16,884 bases of DNA from Hemicentrotus pulcherrimus (taxonomy: Eukaryota; Echinodermata; Echinoidea; Camarodonta; Strongylocentrotidae), in assembly GCA_003118195.1 (NCBI GenBank), contig BEXV01000817.1:110430-127313 (forward strand), given 5' to 3'. Position 1 is the stretch's first letter; each line of letters begins with the position of its first letter. Both the position numbers and the translations under genes were made by a program. The notes beneath the pieces were generated by a model. It searched no databases and was not told the DNA's origin. It saw nothing but the letters and a program-made list of their open reading frames with translations. Of this stretch, positions 9,036-16,827 are shown in pieces.

Positions 9036-10119
9036 AATCGTCTCAGCTACAACATATTCAAGGTTAATTGTAAACAAAGCTGAAACAACAGAGATATTGC
9101 TCGCGAAAGACGGGAATGTAGAATCCAGTTTTGAGAAAAAGTCATGTCCCGTAGAGAATACACACAAAAAGTGAAAAATTGACATGCCTCCTTTAATCGC
9201 AAAAGTACGCCATGATTCCTTTGTCGAATTGAATGTTTTTGTAATTGCCTTTGTAGTAAATCGTCTCAGCTAGAATATATCAAAATTTAAAAGAAAATTG
9301 ATCAATATTTACAGAGATAAAATCAATTTTTCAAATATATGATGACGTCATAATATGCAAATTGAAATTTTGAGTTCGGAGGCCATTATGATGACGTCAT
9401 GAGTTAATTGAGGGTCAAATGAGACATGAAATCATATCTCCGACTCATACTTTATCAAGATATCAAAACAAATTGAGGTTATCGTGCATCCTAAAGAGCT
9501 ACAATGGATTTTGTATAGGCATCTTTTTGCCCATATATGTTATGCATTACAAGAGCTCGCACGCACGGAAATTCTTGTTAAACGGTCGATCATTCCGTTA
9601 TTAATTGTAATAAAGAGACGTACATTGTACAATTTGTTTGTAAACATATGTGGAATATCATGTAAGAAAAGAAATGGAGATTCTATGTTGTGTAAAAGTT
9701 TTACGCGTGAAAACGCACGCGCATGCGCGTGTGCGCGATTTTCTATAAATTGCTTAGAATGGCCTAAAACGTATGCAAAATGATTTTGAGACGATTTTGA
9801 GCATTTTTAAATTTTGCGCGCGCATCGACGCGCGGACGTACGCGCACGCGCGCGTTTTTTGACCTGTAATTGACCGGACGGATATTGACCTCGATCATGA
9901 TAAATATGATTGAGAAATAACTTTTGGTTATGAAGATATGATCATGAGTTGATTTTTACAAAATGGCGCCTAGATGACGTCATAAGTGAAGGTCGATGTT
10001 GAAAACTTTATTGTGCTTTGTACATATGCCTATACATGTGTGCCAAATTTCAAGGCATTTGATTGAGCCATTTTCAAGTTATCTTGCAAACCAAAAAGTG
10101 GTTAGAAATAAGAAAAATA
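9036..10119. repeat. Copy C of the 1.1-kb interspersed repeat
   Basis: A direct repeat of copy B, in the same orientation and about 90 bp downstream of its end, with numerous substitutions and small indels. It includes two GC-rich blocks of alternating purine and pyrimidine (9703-9737 and 9815-9854). It is followed directly by the hairpin minisatellite at 10141. The arrangement 'long body then hairpin tail' in both B and C suggests one element family whose 3' end is the hairpin region; class not determined. Confidence 0.8.
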
Positions 10120-10140
10120 TTTAATAATAAATCAATAAAT

Positions 10141-10413
10141 AAAGGCAATTCTAACGAAATTATAAGGTGGTCTGTACGTTATACAGCCCACCTGATAAAT
10201 AAATAAATAAATAATAAAGGCAATTTTAACAAAAATATGAGGTGGTCTGTATTAGATACAGCCCACCTGATAAATCAATAATAAAGGCGATTTTAACAAA
10301 AATATAAGGTGGTCTGTATTAGATACAGCCCACCTGATAATTAAAATAAACACTAATAAGGGCAATTTTAACAACATTATAAGGTGGTCTGTATTAAATA
10401 CAGCCCACCTGAT
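10141..10413. repeat. Four-copy minisatellite built on a 29-nt hairpin
   Basis: Four units of 67-75 bp each carry AAGG(G/C)-AATT-TAAC, then AGGTGGTCTGTA, a short loop, TACAGCCCACCT and GATAA. The 29-nt hairpins lie at 10165-10193, 10240-10268, 10307-10335 and 10382-10410. Arms pair except for one fixed mismatch (GGTGGT against GCCCACC). Spacers are AT-rich AATAAA/AATAATA runs. The same hairpin arm (AGGTGGGCTG) appears after copy B at 8979. Confidence 0.9.
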
Positions 10414-10780
10414 AATAATAATACTTATAATGTACATTTGTAAAGAGCTTAATTCTGCTTTTCGAATAAAGGATTTTACATTTTGATAATACCCTAGTCA
10501 TTCGATTCGGACATGATAGTGCACATACTCTACTCCCTGGGATTTTTTCCGGCCAGGCACCAATTTACCCCAAAAAGATCACAAATGATTGGTCACCTTT
10601 TCCAGAATTCACTTTTCTCATTAAACGCGTTGTACCAATTGACACAATGGTAATTTAATGTATGGATTGACTTTCACCTTTGATTACATGGTGTACACTG
10701 CTCAACTTCCTACTCTGGATCTTATACCGAACTGTTATGTTGCTCATATGATACTAAATGCATACATAATTTTATTTCAG

Positions 10781-11023
10781 GACCTGTTTCATATTTGGAG
10801 CTTTGGGAGCTTGTCGAAATGTGCGACATTGTTGTATTGGACTATATCGTGGGTGCGTTGGTAGGGAATCCCGAAAGAGAATCAGAATATAACTTCGTAC
10901 GCTCAAAGGGAGACCTGTACAGCGAATTATGTGAATGGAAGGATAATCAGACTGGAAATGTCGGGAAGCTATATGCAGCCATTGAGGAAAACGGACACGA
11001 TTTAGAACTACAGATGATTAAAG
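10781..11023 (+). CDS. Exon 5 seen: complete death-domain-like module
   Basis: The acceptor is ATTTTATTTCAG at 10769-10780. The proposed donor is ATTAAAG-GTGCAT, giving 243 nt or 81 codons, phase 1 at both ends. The protein matches the helix pattern of the death-domain superfamily: Leu- and Val-rich first helices (ELWELVEMCDIVVLDYIVGA), then DLYSELCEW (helix 4 with its core Trp53), a polar turn NQTGNVG, and KLYAAIEENGHDLELQMI (helices 5-6). In known receptors such domains recruit adaptors and kinases or caspases at the inner membrane face. No catalytic residues are expected. An open frame continues past the donor for 44 more codons to TGA at 11158-11160, which could be an intron-retention isoform. 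Confidence 0.72.
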
Positions 11024-11157
11024 GTGCATATTTGTGTTATAATTTATCGCAGGCAACCAAATGGATTACCGAAATATTCGCTGGTCGTGCAGGCCAGGGT
11101 TTTAAACAGCAGAGCCTGTGCATGAGGTTCGTGGCGAAATTATTCAAGCAATGGACT
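11024..11157 (+). CDS. Alternative tail: read-through of the exon 5 donor to a TGA
   Basis: If the donor at 11024 is not used, the frame runs on for 44 codons beyond the split Gly and ends FKQWT before TGA (11158-11160). The added residues (for example ATKWITEIFAG and CMRFVAKLFKQW) look helical and not random. A consensus-like donor AGG-GTAAAT sits at 11166, just after the stop. This could be a short-tail isoform, a relic exon, or simply intron. The choice cannot be made from sequence alone. Confidence 0.3.
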
Positions 11158-11534
11158 TGAGCAGGGTAAATTCAGTGTCTGGGGTCTTTGTGATCACAAC
11201 ACCATTGTTTAGCACAAATTGTTTATAACCAGCATAACAACTTTTTTAATGCCCATATAATTATACGTCCTGTCTCAGCTTTTTTTTTTGACCAGGGATG
11301 CAGTTGATTTGAGGTCTGAACATGATTATAATAGACTCAGGGTATGATTAAATGACTTGGTAGAATACGGTGCTCGCTGTTAATTCCTTTTTAATCGAAT
11401 ATTCCTTTTTATTGTAAAAAACCTAGGAAAATTAAAATCTTATTTTTGCATACCGATAGGGACATTAGTTGTAGCATATACACGGACAGTAGGCCTAACA
11501 ATTTTCGATCACTGTTGTTGTCTTTTTTTGTCAG

Positions 11535-11802
11535 ATTTCCGCGCACGTACAGACAAGGTGGTCTCTCTTGACGATTTGGAACACATTTGCTGGCACGTCC
11601 AGGGCTGCAAGAAGACAGTCAAGCCCGTATTACGAGCACTATATTCTCGCAACAAGAACATCACCAAGTTCCCAGGAGACACTCAAACTTCTGGAAACTC
11701 AAGACAAGATGTTATTAGGGACGACTTACAATTGATGAAGACGTGGAAAGAGAATTCAATGACAGCGAACCCGGAAGGAGAAGGCGAAACTGTGAAAACA
11801 AG
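11535..11802 (+). CDS. Exon 6 seen: death-domain-like cytoplasmic segment
   Basis: The acceptor is TCTTTTTTTGTCAG, a strong pyrimidine tract, entering in phase 1 from exon 5. The peptide has SLDDLEHICWHVQGC and KTVKPVLRALYSRNK. These resemble helices 4-5 of the module in exon 5 (aromatic/Trp helix, polar turn, T-V-x-x-x-L-x-A-L helix). A second helix of the form DDLQLMKTWKENS follows. The frame stays open to TAG at 11819-11821. A terminal-exon reading is therefore possible, but no AATAAA signal follows, and a GC-type donor (ACAAG-GCAAGA) at 11803 joins in phase 2 with the acceptor at 12025. Identity as a death-fold segment is an inference from pattern. Confidence 0.55.
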
Positions 11803-12025
11803 GCAAGAATTTGAATTTTAGATGAGTATAGCGCCTATTTCTGTCTATAACACCACTTAAGGCACCACAAATCAAGAATTTATATAAAAGCTTGTAAAAA
11901 CTGAAAAATGACAATGGAAATGCAATAATCACATTCTATAAAATCAAGATACAGCCTCGGATAGATATAATAAGAAATACAATGCAATGTCACTGATACT
12001 ATTTCGCAACTGATTAACCAACCAG
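11803..12025 (+). other. Proposed GC-AG intron
   Basis: The donor AAG-GCAAGA matches the strict consensus usually required of GC donors. The acceptor is GATTAACCAACCAG. Both sides are phase 2, so the frame is kept and the TAG at 11819 is removed. The 223-bp length is reasonable. An alternative acceptor, GTATTCTGCAG at 12105, would enter in phase 1 and could be reached from exon 5 directly. Confidence 0.4.
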
Positions 12026-12249
12026 GCAACCAAAATCCCGAGGGAAACTACAAACAAGTCAAGATGCGGGTGATAGCTATGAACGGACACCGATGTATTC
12101 TGCAGGATCAGAACATGTAGACCTTAGAGGAGATACACTGCCACCAAACCAAATGGTTCGAGTTTGCCTGGCGTTAGAAGAAGCATGTAGACGGGGGGAT
12201 GAAAATGATAAGTTTGTGTATCACCAACTTGCCAAGACATTCTTCCAGA
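12026..12249 (+). CDS. Exon 7 seen: linker plus helix-5/6-like death-domain part
   Basis: The exon is open from the acceptor at 12025 to the donor CCAGA-GTACGT at 12250, which leaves phase 1. The first third is polar and low in hydrophobics (QTSQDAGDSYERTP), a linker. The rest, NQMVRVCLALEEACRRGDEN followed by YHQLAKTFFQ, has the shape of helices 5-6 of a death domain. A shorter version, 12106-12249 (144 nt), is symmetric phase 1 and is an alternative start. The donor phase matches exon 8 exactly. Identity as death-fold is moderate; that it is coding is well supported by the frame-consistent junctions. Confidence 0.55.
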
Positions 12250-12920
12250 GTACGTATTCTTCGACATTTGCCTTTTAGATGATGAATTGAATCCTGTAGC
12301 AAGGAATTAATTGGACGCTGTGATCACCAAAAACGGTAGCTTAGCATAGTCTGGATGATATTGGAACACGTTGAGGACCCTAAATGATGGAATGTGCGCT
12401 ATAAGAATATAAATATTATTTTAATTAATTATTAATTTCTTCCTTCAAGCCTAATCAATTCTGCAGTTAATTTAATATACTTATAATTAAAGGTTAATCA
12501 CAATTTGCAGACGTTATTACATAATTTATTCTAATTGTAACATTTAAATGTTCCATGTCTACGATCCGTCATTTGAAGACATTAGGGAAATGGAAACAAC
12601 GTAGAAAATGTTACTAATTTGCTATTTTTCAATGGCAGCTTATAGGTAAAACGAGGAATTATCTAATTACAAACGAAATATACAGAATAGCAGTATATGA
12701 GAGGCTGCATACTTTCAATAAATTTGCTGAAAAGAGGCTTTTTGGTTTGTTCGCTCAGTTCCAAGTAAAACTTCTATATATAAATTATGTTACATATATG
12801 TCTAGTCAAGATATGGAATTTTTATCAGCACCATAATGCGAAAACATGATATCTATCAATTATATCAGTAAAAAAATGAAATACCGAACGAATTTTTTTT
12901 TTCTTCATTCAAATATCTAG
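12250..12920 (+). other. Intron between exons 7 and 8
   Basis: This 671-bp intron starts GTACGTATTC and ends TTTTTTTTTCTTCATTCAAATATCTAG, a strong pyrimidine tract. It is AT-rich and no repeat family is recognised. Confidence 0.65.
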
Positions 12921-13134
12921 TTCGAGATGAGTACAAGAGCAAACTGACAAACAAGGTTTTAAAGAAGTTTGCTCTCAGTATCGCAAAACGACACTGCCAG
13001 AGACTTGGAAACACCTTGAAACTTTCTGCAGACGCCATAGCTATCAGGAATGAAGAAGACCTCAAGATGTTCGGGACAGACGACATGCTCAAGGCGTGGG
13101 TTCTGGATCAAAAATGCAGTAACTACGAAATCAG
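12921..13134 (+). CDS. Exon 8 seen: helices 1-4 of a death domain
   Basis: This 214-nt exon enters in phase 1 (completing ATT, Ile) and leaves in phase 2 at ATCAG-GTGCAG. The peptide has the classic first two-thirds of a death domain: LTNKVLKKFALSIAKRHC (helix 1), QRLGNTLKLS (helix 2 with the 'W/C-x-x-L-G-x-x-L-x-L-S' pattern, Cys26 where Trp is usual), AIAIRNEED, and MLKAWVLDQ (helix 4 with core Trp60). The remaining helices 5-6 must come from a downstream exon. 15508-15621 is a candidate (TTKLQACLTITNEK). If the intron is retained, a stop (TAG, 13142-13144) follows within a few codons. Confidence 0.75.
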
Positions 13135-13218
13135 GTGCAGATAGAGACAAGCGGCAGAACAGTGCAACCGTCAGGATATCGCAGGTACATACAATTGTGG
13201 CGGTGTCGTCTGCTTGCT

Positions 13219-13450
13219 AAGGTGTCGTGATATAGTGGTTCATTCACTTGACTTTGAATCCAATGGTTGCGGGTTTAAATCAACAATTTTTATCCTTCAC
13301 CCTGGTGTAAATGGGTACCTGGCAATTACTTGGGTAATAATGATAGCAGGGCCCTCAGGCAGAACAACATTATAGCCCCCACTAGTTTGTCCAGGGGGGA
13401 TTATACCTCCCTGCACTAACAGGTCACTAACAGGTCACTAACAGGTGGTT
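13219..13450 (+). mobile_element. tRNA-derived SINE
   Basis: The 5' part is tRNA-like. It has TATAGTGGTTC at 13231-13241 (A box) and about 30 bases later TTGCGGGTTTAAATC (degenerate B box near 13271-13281). A tRNA-unrelated body follows, containing AATGGGTACCTGGCAAT and CCCCCACTAGTTTGTCC. The 3' end is a short tandem repeat, CACTAACAGGT, in about three copies (13418-13446). Polymerase III transcription and LINE-dependent retroposition are properties of the class, not shown here. Target duplications were not identified. Confidence 0.7.
13418..13446. repeat. Short tandem repeat at the SINE 3' end
   Basis: AACAGGTCACT is repeated head to tail with a third partial copy (AACAGGTGG). Tandem short repeats at the 3' end are typical of SINE/LINE tails. 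Confidence 0.8.
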
Positions 13451-13809
13451 ATCTCATCAAATATCTCTCTATTAACATAAGCAAAAGAGATTCATGGCGG
13501 GACCATTGGTCACCGATTAGGCATTGTTGGCTATATACAGTGTGAGTCAAAAAAAAATTACACCTAGGAAATTACTAATAATTTTAAAGATAATTTATGA
13601 ACAGTGAAGTATTATACATCATATGGAAGAGTGTTTTATCCTGAAGTGTTTGGTACAATTTTGGGGTGGTATGTGTTCACGCTAGGATGAACAGGAGGTA
13701 TTGTTTGCGAGAGTGCAAAAATCGAATTGCGCCAAAGTATTAAAGTGAGAGAATGAATTGAATGCATGAAATGAGATGCATTGCAGATGCTTTTTTCAGT
13801 AGCAAAGTC

Positions 13810-13880
13810 ACACACACACACACACACACACATGAAGCACACACACTAACACACCCACCCACACACACGCACACACCTAG
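13810..13880. repeat. CA microsatellite inside the Tc1/mariner-like element
   Basis: A (CA)n run of about 24 bases followed by imperfect CACACA/CCCA sequence. Its counterpart is the TG-rich tract at 14380-14425 on the other side of the element, so the pair can base-pair across the core. Confidence 0.85.
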
Positions 13881-14379
13881 AAGAACATCTGACGTTTGGG
13901 AAACGTCGTCGGAAGCGTCTTAAGACCTCTGCCACATTGCCTTGACATCGTGCCTTTTTTGTCACCAAAAAAGATCGCTGTTGCGGGGTAAACTGAGGAC
14001 GCACCACGTTTGCAATCTTCAGTCCTTATGTGATGCCTGCCAAGTCAGGCAAACCTTTTGAGCATAAGCTCACACAAAAGGACAAAAGCATGTTGAAAGC
14101 TGCCATTCTTTGGGAATAAAAGAGGCGACTATTGATTATTCTCTATCACTGTCGTGTATCCAGACGGTTTATAACTTCATATGTGTTGTGGTTACCTTGT
14201 TGGAACCAAAACACCATTACGTAATGAACATTACTGTAAATTTGCAAATTTCCCAATTGATATCAAAATGGAATTAAAATTCAATCATAATGCCATTAAA
14301 GGAAAGTTTGGTGCATTAACATCATAATGAATTGTTTCTCCCAAAGGACTCAGTCAGTCTGCATCTAAATTCACTATGC

Positions 14380-14425
14380 GAGTGTGTGTGTGTATGTGCG
14401 AGTGTGTGCGTGTGTTTGTGTGACT
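14380..14425. repeat. TG microsatellite, mirror of the CA tract
   Basis: Interrupted GTGTGT tract (GTGTGTGTGTATGTGCG and onward) inside the right half of the same element. Confidence 0.8.
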
Positions 14426-15415
14426 TATTGAGTGTGACTCTGTGTGTCTTTTAATATGTGTTACATGATTAATTTTGGTAGGGATGTTATTTGGATCTGC
14501 AAAGACCGAATTAATACTGAAATCCCAATTGTTTTATTCAAACATCACATAAGCATTATTTCGCGCAAGTCGATTTTTGCACTCTCGCAAACAATGCCTC
14601 CTATTTATCCAAGCGTGAACACATACCACTCAAAATGGTACCAAACGATTTGGGATGAAACACTCTTTCATATGGTGTATGATAATTTACTTTTCATAAA
14701 TGATTCTTAAAATTATTAGCATTTTAAAAGAAAAAAAAATTTTTTTTTACTCACACTGTAGAGGGCGCAAGTAGCTATTAGGAGTACATCGGGGCTTTAA
14801 AGCTGATGTTGCTACCCTTGGAAACAAAAATGATTACATTATCATAACTATGATGAAGAAAATATTTTTGACTCCCCAGGAGTCAAGTCGAATATTACCA
14901 GTTTCACGAGATCAAAGCAATTTCTTCTAGGGTGTTGACTAAAAAGAAAGACAAACAAGAATTATCAGTCTATTCTCTTTTGTATTTTCTTATCAGAATT
15001 AGTCATTTTAGAGTAGTATTTTCGAGGAAAAAAATGAGTAGCTATTATTTATGATGGTGCCGAACACTTGTATCAAAAACCTTAATTCTTAGATAGATAT
15101 CTTAATATTGTACAAAAGGGCAAACTCCATCTAGAGAGTGATGAAAAACCCACGATTATAACGATTATTTTTGTTTATGGCTGTGAACAGTCCTTCAAGT
15201 CCTTCCGCTCGGTTCACCTAATCTGAAACGTTATCAAAGTTATGCATTTTTCAAAAACTTTAAACATCTTAAAGACGGTATCATTTCCTCTAGGCTACCC
15301 TTAACTTCCTTATAAGGAATTGCAGAAAATGTATACGTACATTTTCAATTATCTTTTCCATATAACGAGCCAAACAAGGTTTTACAAATAGCAATACGTA
15401 TAAGTTAACGAACAG

Positions 15416-15464
15416 GATCCTCAGGAAGAACAGCATTGACGACGACGACAGGAGGCCTCGCTGG
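15416..15464 (+). CDS. Candidate small exon with an Asp4 run
   Basis: The acceptor TTAACGAACAG is weak. The 49-nt segment enters in phase 2, exactly what exon 8 requires, and reads ILRKNSIDDDDRRPRW before the donor CTGG-GTAAAA (phase 0). The peptide is charged, with no domain. The next strong acceptor is only 43 bp away, short for an intron; a second acceptor at 15530 would give a 66-bp intron in the right phase. Without transcripts this exon is tentative. Confidence 0.25.
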
Positions 15465-15507
15465 GTAAAAAAAATAATATTATATTTGCTATAACATTAT
15501 TCTTCAG

Positions 15508-15621
15508 ACAATTTCATCAGCAAAGAACAGAGCGAGGTCATGCCATCAACCACGAAGCTGCAAGCATGCCTGACGATTACAAATGAAAAACAGAGTCCTG
15601 GAGCCCCTGAATCAGGAAACA
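15508..15621 (+). CDS. Candidate exon: possible closing helices of the last death domain
   Basis: The acceptor ACATTATTCTTCAG and donor AACA-GTGAGT are both good. The 114-nt segment is open in the phase-1 frame and symmetric. It reads NFISKEQSEVMPSTTKLQAC and onward to GAPESGN. The part TTKLQACLTITNEK resembles helix 5 of a death domain and could complete the module begun in exon 8. The required phase-1 input does not match exon 8's phase-2 donor directly. An internal acceptor at 15530 (phase 0) would allow linkage through 15416-15464. Reading it in phase 2 or phase 0 from 15508 ends at stops, so these would be alternative C-termini. Confidence 0.42.
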
Positions 15622-16521
15622 GTGAGTACTGTTCACTTTATACCATCTCCGCCATTATTAAGAAGTTATTGTATTATAGGGGGTATTTATTAGAAAAAAA
15701 TAATTCACATGGTAAGTGAACAATTTGTTTAACGTATACATACGCATGATGAGTATTACAAATATGGAAAAAGTAAATAATTGAAGGATACGGAAACAAC
15801 ATAACTAAATAATGTCCTCTAGTAATATTTTGTTCTCGATCACTTGCAGTTATAGATGTTTTTCGATTGAACATTTATAAGTGAAATAAACAGTATTGTA
15901 GGGTCTTGCTTTGATAGGTTCAGAAGGGTGATTGAGGAAATTTCCCTGATTCTGTACGACTTTAATTTGTAAACCCAAAAGATTTGTTGTGCAGAATAAT
16001 GCACATATTTGTCCCCAGCTCAAGAAGATTAGGTGACAATCTTTGGCCAGTCTTAAAACCTAAAGAAAATTTTACTTAAAAGAGCATTATCAACACTTAA
16101 CATTTGTTTTACCAAAAATAGAAAATACAGCTAGGTCTTGCTTTAACAAGCTTTGACATATTTGTTGAAATGTAAAAACCAGGCACTCATAAATAATTTA
16201 TAATTATATGCTATGTTAACTAAAAGTATTCAACTGGTTATGACATTAAATAGTTAAACCATCCCTTTGGACGCAACATAAACCCAGTTCCAGGAAAATG
16301 AAGAATTGAACTAGAATAGTTTTAAAAAATCACCCAATTAAACAAAACAAGAACACATTCACACACACTCAACAACACCCACCCACATACAACCACCTGA
16401 GCAAATGCTCTTGATTCTATGATAAAGCCGGAGTAATACTTATAAAAGCCTAAGACTCTAAAGTTATAAGATGATTTTTTTTCTATATTTGCTTCGAATA
16501 TTTTTTTTGAAATAATTGCAG
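15622..16521 (+). other. Noncoding intronic sequence
   Basis: About 900 bp of AT-rich DNA without recognisable repeats. The minus-strand open frame at 15674-15874 has no domain or splice support. A short CACACAC/ACCCACC-rich patch lies at 16360-16390. Confidence 0.45.
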
Positions 16522-16526
16522 GGACT
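16522..16526 (+). CDS. Candidate 5-nt microexon
   Basis: GGACT lies between a good acceptor (GAAATAATTGCAG) and a strong donor (GTAAGTAG). Entering in phase 1 from 15621 it gives AGG-ACT (Arg-Thr) and leaves in phase 0, the only phase in which the exon at 16603 stays open. A longer version, 16522-16539 with donor CAG-GTAAAA, is phase-1 symmetric and would lead to a stop in the next exon (TGA after STF). Very short exons are rare, so this is tentative. Confidence 0.2.
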
Positions 16527-16602
16527 GTAAGTAGAGCAGGTAAAATATTGAAGTGGCTTAAATAAGAATCAAATTTGTCTCTCTTTCATTTCATATTTGT
16601 AG

Positions 16603-16774
16603 TGGAAAATGTGTCATTCTTTTCTACATTTTGATTTTGACTCCAAAAAAGATGCATTGGGCAACGGCGCTTCTTCAAAACCCATGCCACAAAGCAGCCA
16701 TGAAGACTTTGAAGAAACGGCAAACATAGTTGCCCAACCCGCAGCTAATACCGCAGAATCTGAAGTTGGTTTTG
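16603..16774 (+). CDS. Candidate exon: acidic, low-complexity cytoplasmic tail
   Basis: The acceptor is TTTCATATTTGTAG and the donor TTTTG-GTTAGT. In phase 0 the 172 nt are open and encode WKMCHSFLHFDFDSKK followed by a polar acidic stretch (SSHEDFEETANIVAQPAAN, then ESEVGF). It leaves in phase 1, so the protein would continue past the window. No domain is recognised. It could be the tail of the receptor or belong to a neighbouring gene. Confidence 0.4.
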
Positions 16775-16827
16775 GTTAGTGAGAATTCTTTAATCTTTTT
16801 GCACATTTAAGGTGAATCCAACTCAAA

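Larger units (their letters stand above)
6894..10780 (+). other. 3.9-kb repeat-filled intron between juxtamembrane and death-domain exons
   Basis: The intron starts GTAATTATG and ends ATAATTTTATTTCAG. Nearly all of its recognisable content is repetitive: three copies (one partial) of one repeat, a tRNA-like fragment on the minus strand and a hairpin minisatellite, each listed separately. The open frames within it on both strands translate the repeat units and have no recognisable domains. The segment 10440-10780 shows no element or exon. Confidence 0.6.
13538..14758. mobile_element. Tc1/mariner-like non-autonomous element with about 200-bp inverted ends
   Basis: The element begins CAGTGTGAGTCAAAAAAAAA and ends with the inverted form (TTTTACTCACACTG). 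TA lies on each side (13536-13537 and 14759-14760), the expected Tc1/mariner target duplication. The inverted repeats, about 13538-13738 and 14553-14758, share ATGGAAGAGTGTTT / AAACACTCTTTCAT and TTTGCGAGAGTGCAAAAATCG in mirror form, with substitutions. Inside lie a CA tract (13810-13880) on the left and a TG tract (14380-14425) on the right. The 13.9-14.2 kb core shows no intact transposase. Open frames in the two ends are mirror translations of the repeat. Confidence 0.8.
13135..15415 (+). other. Large intron holding a SINE and a Tc1/mariner-like element
   Basis: The intron begins GTGCAGATAG. Its two recognisable elements are listed separately. Between 14761 and 15415 I see no exon, repeat family or motif beyond AT-rich noncoding sequence. 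Confidence 0.45.

Noticed and set aside
13636..14710. Similar peptides (SIFALSQT-PP--PSVNTYH) at both ends of the 1.2-kb element
   Set aside because: They arise from the inverted terminal repeat read on opposite strands, not from two coding regions.
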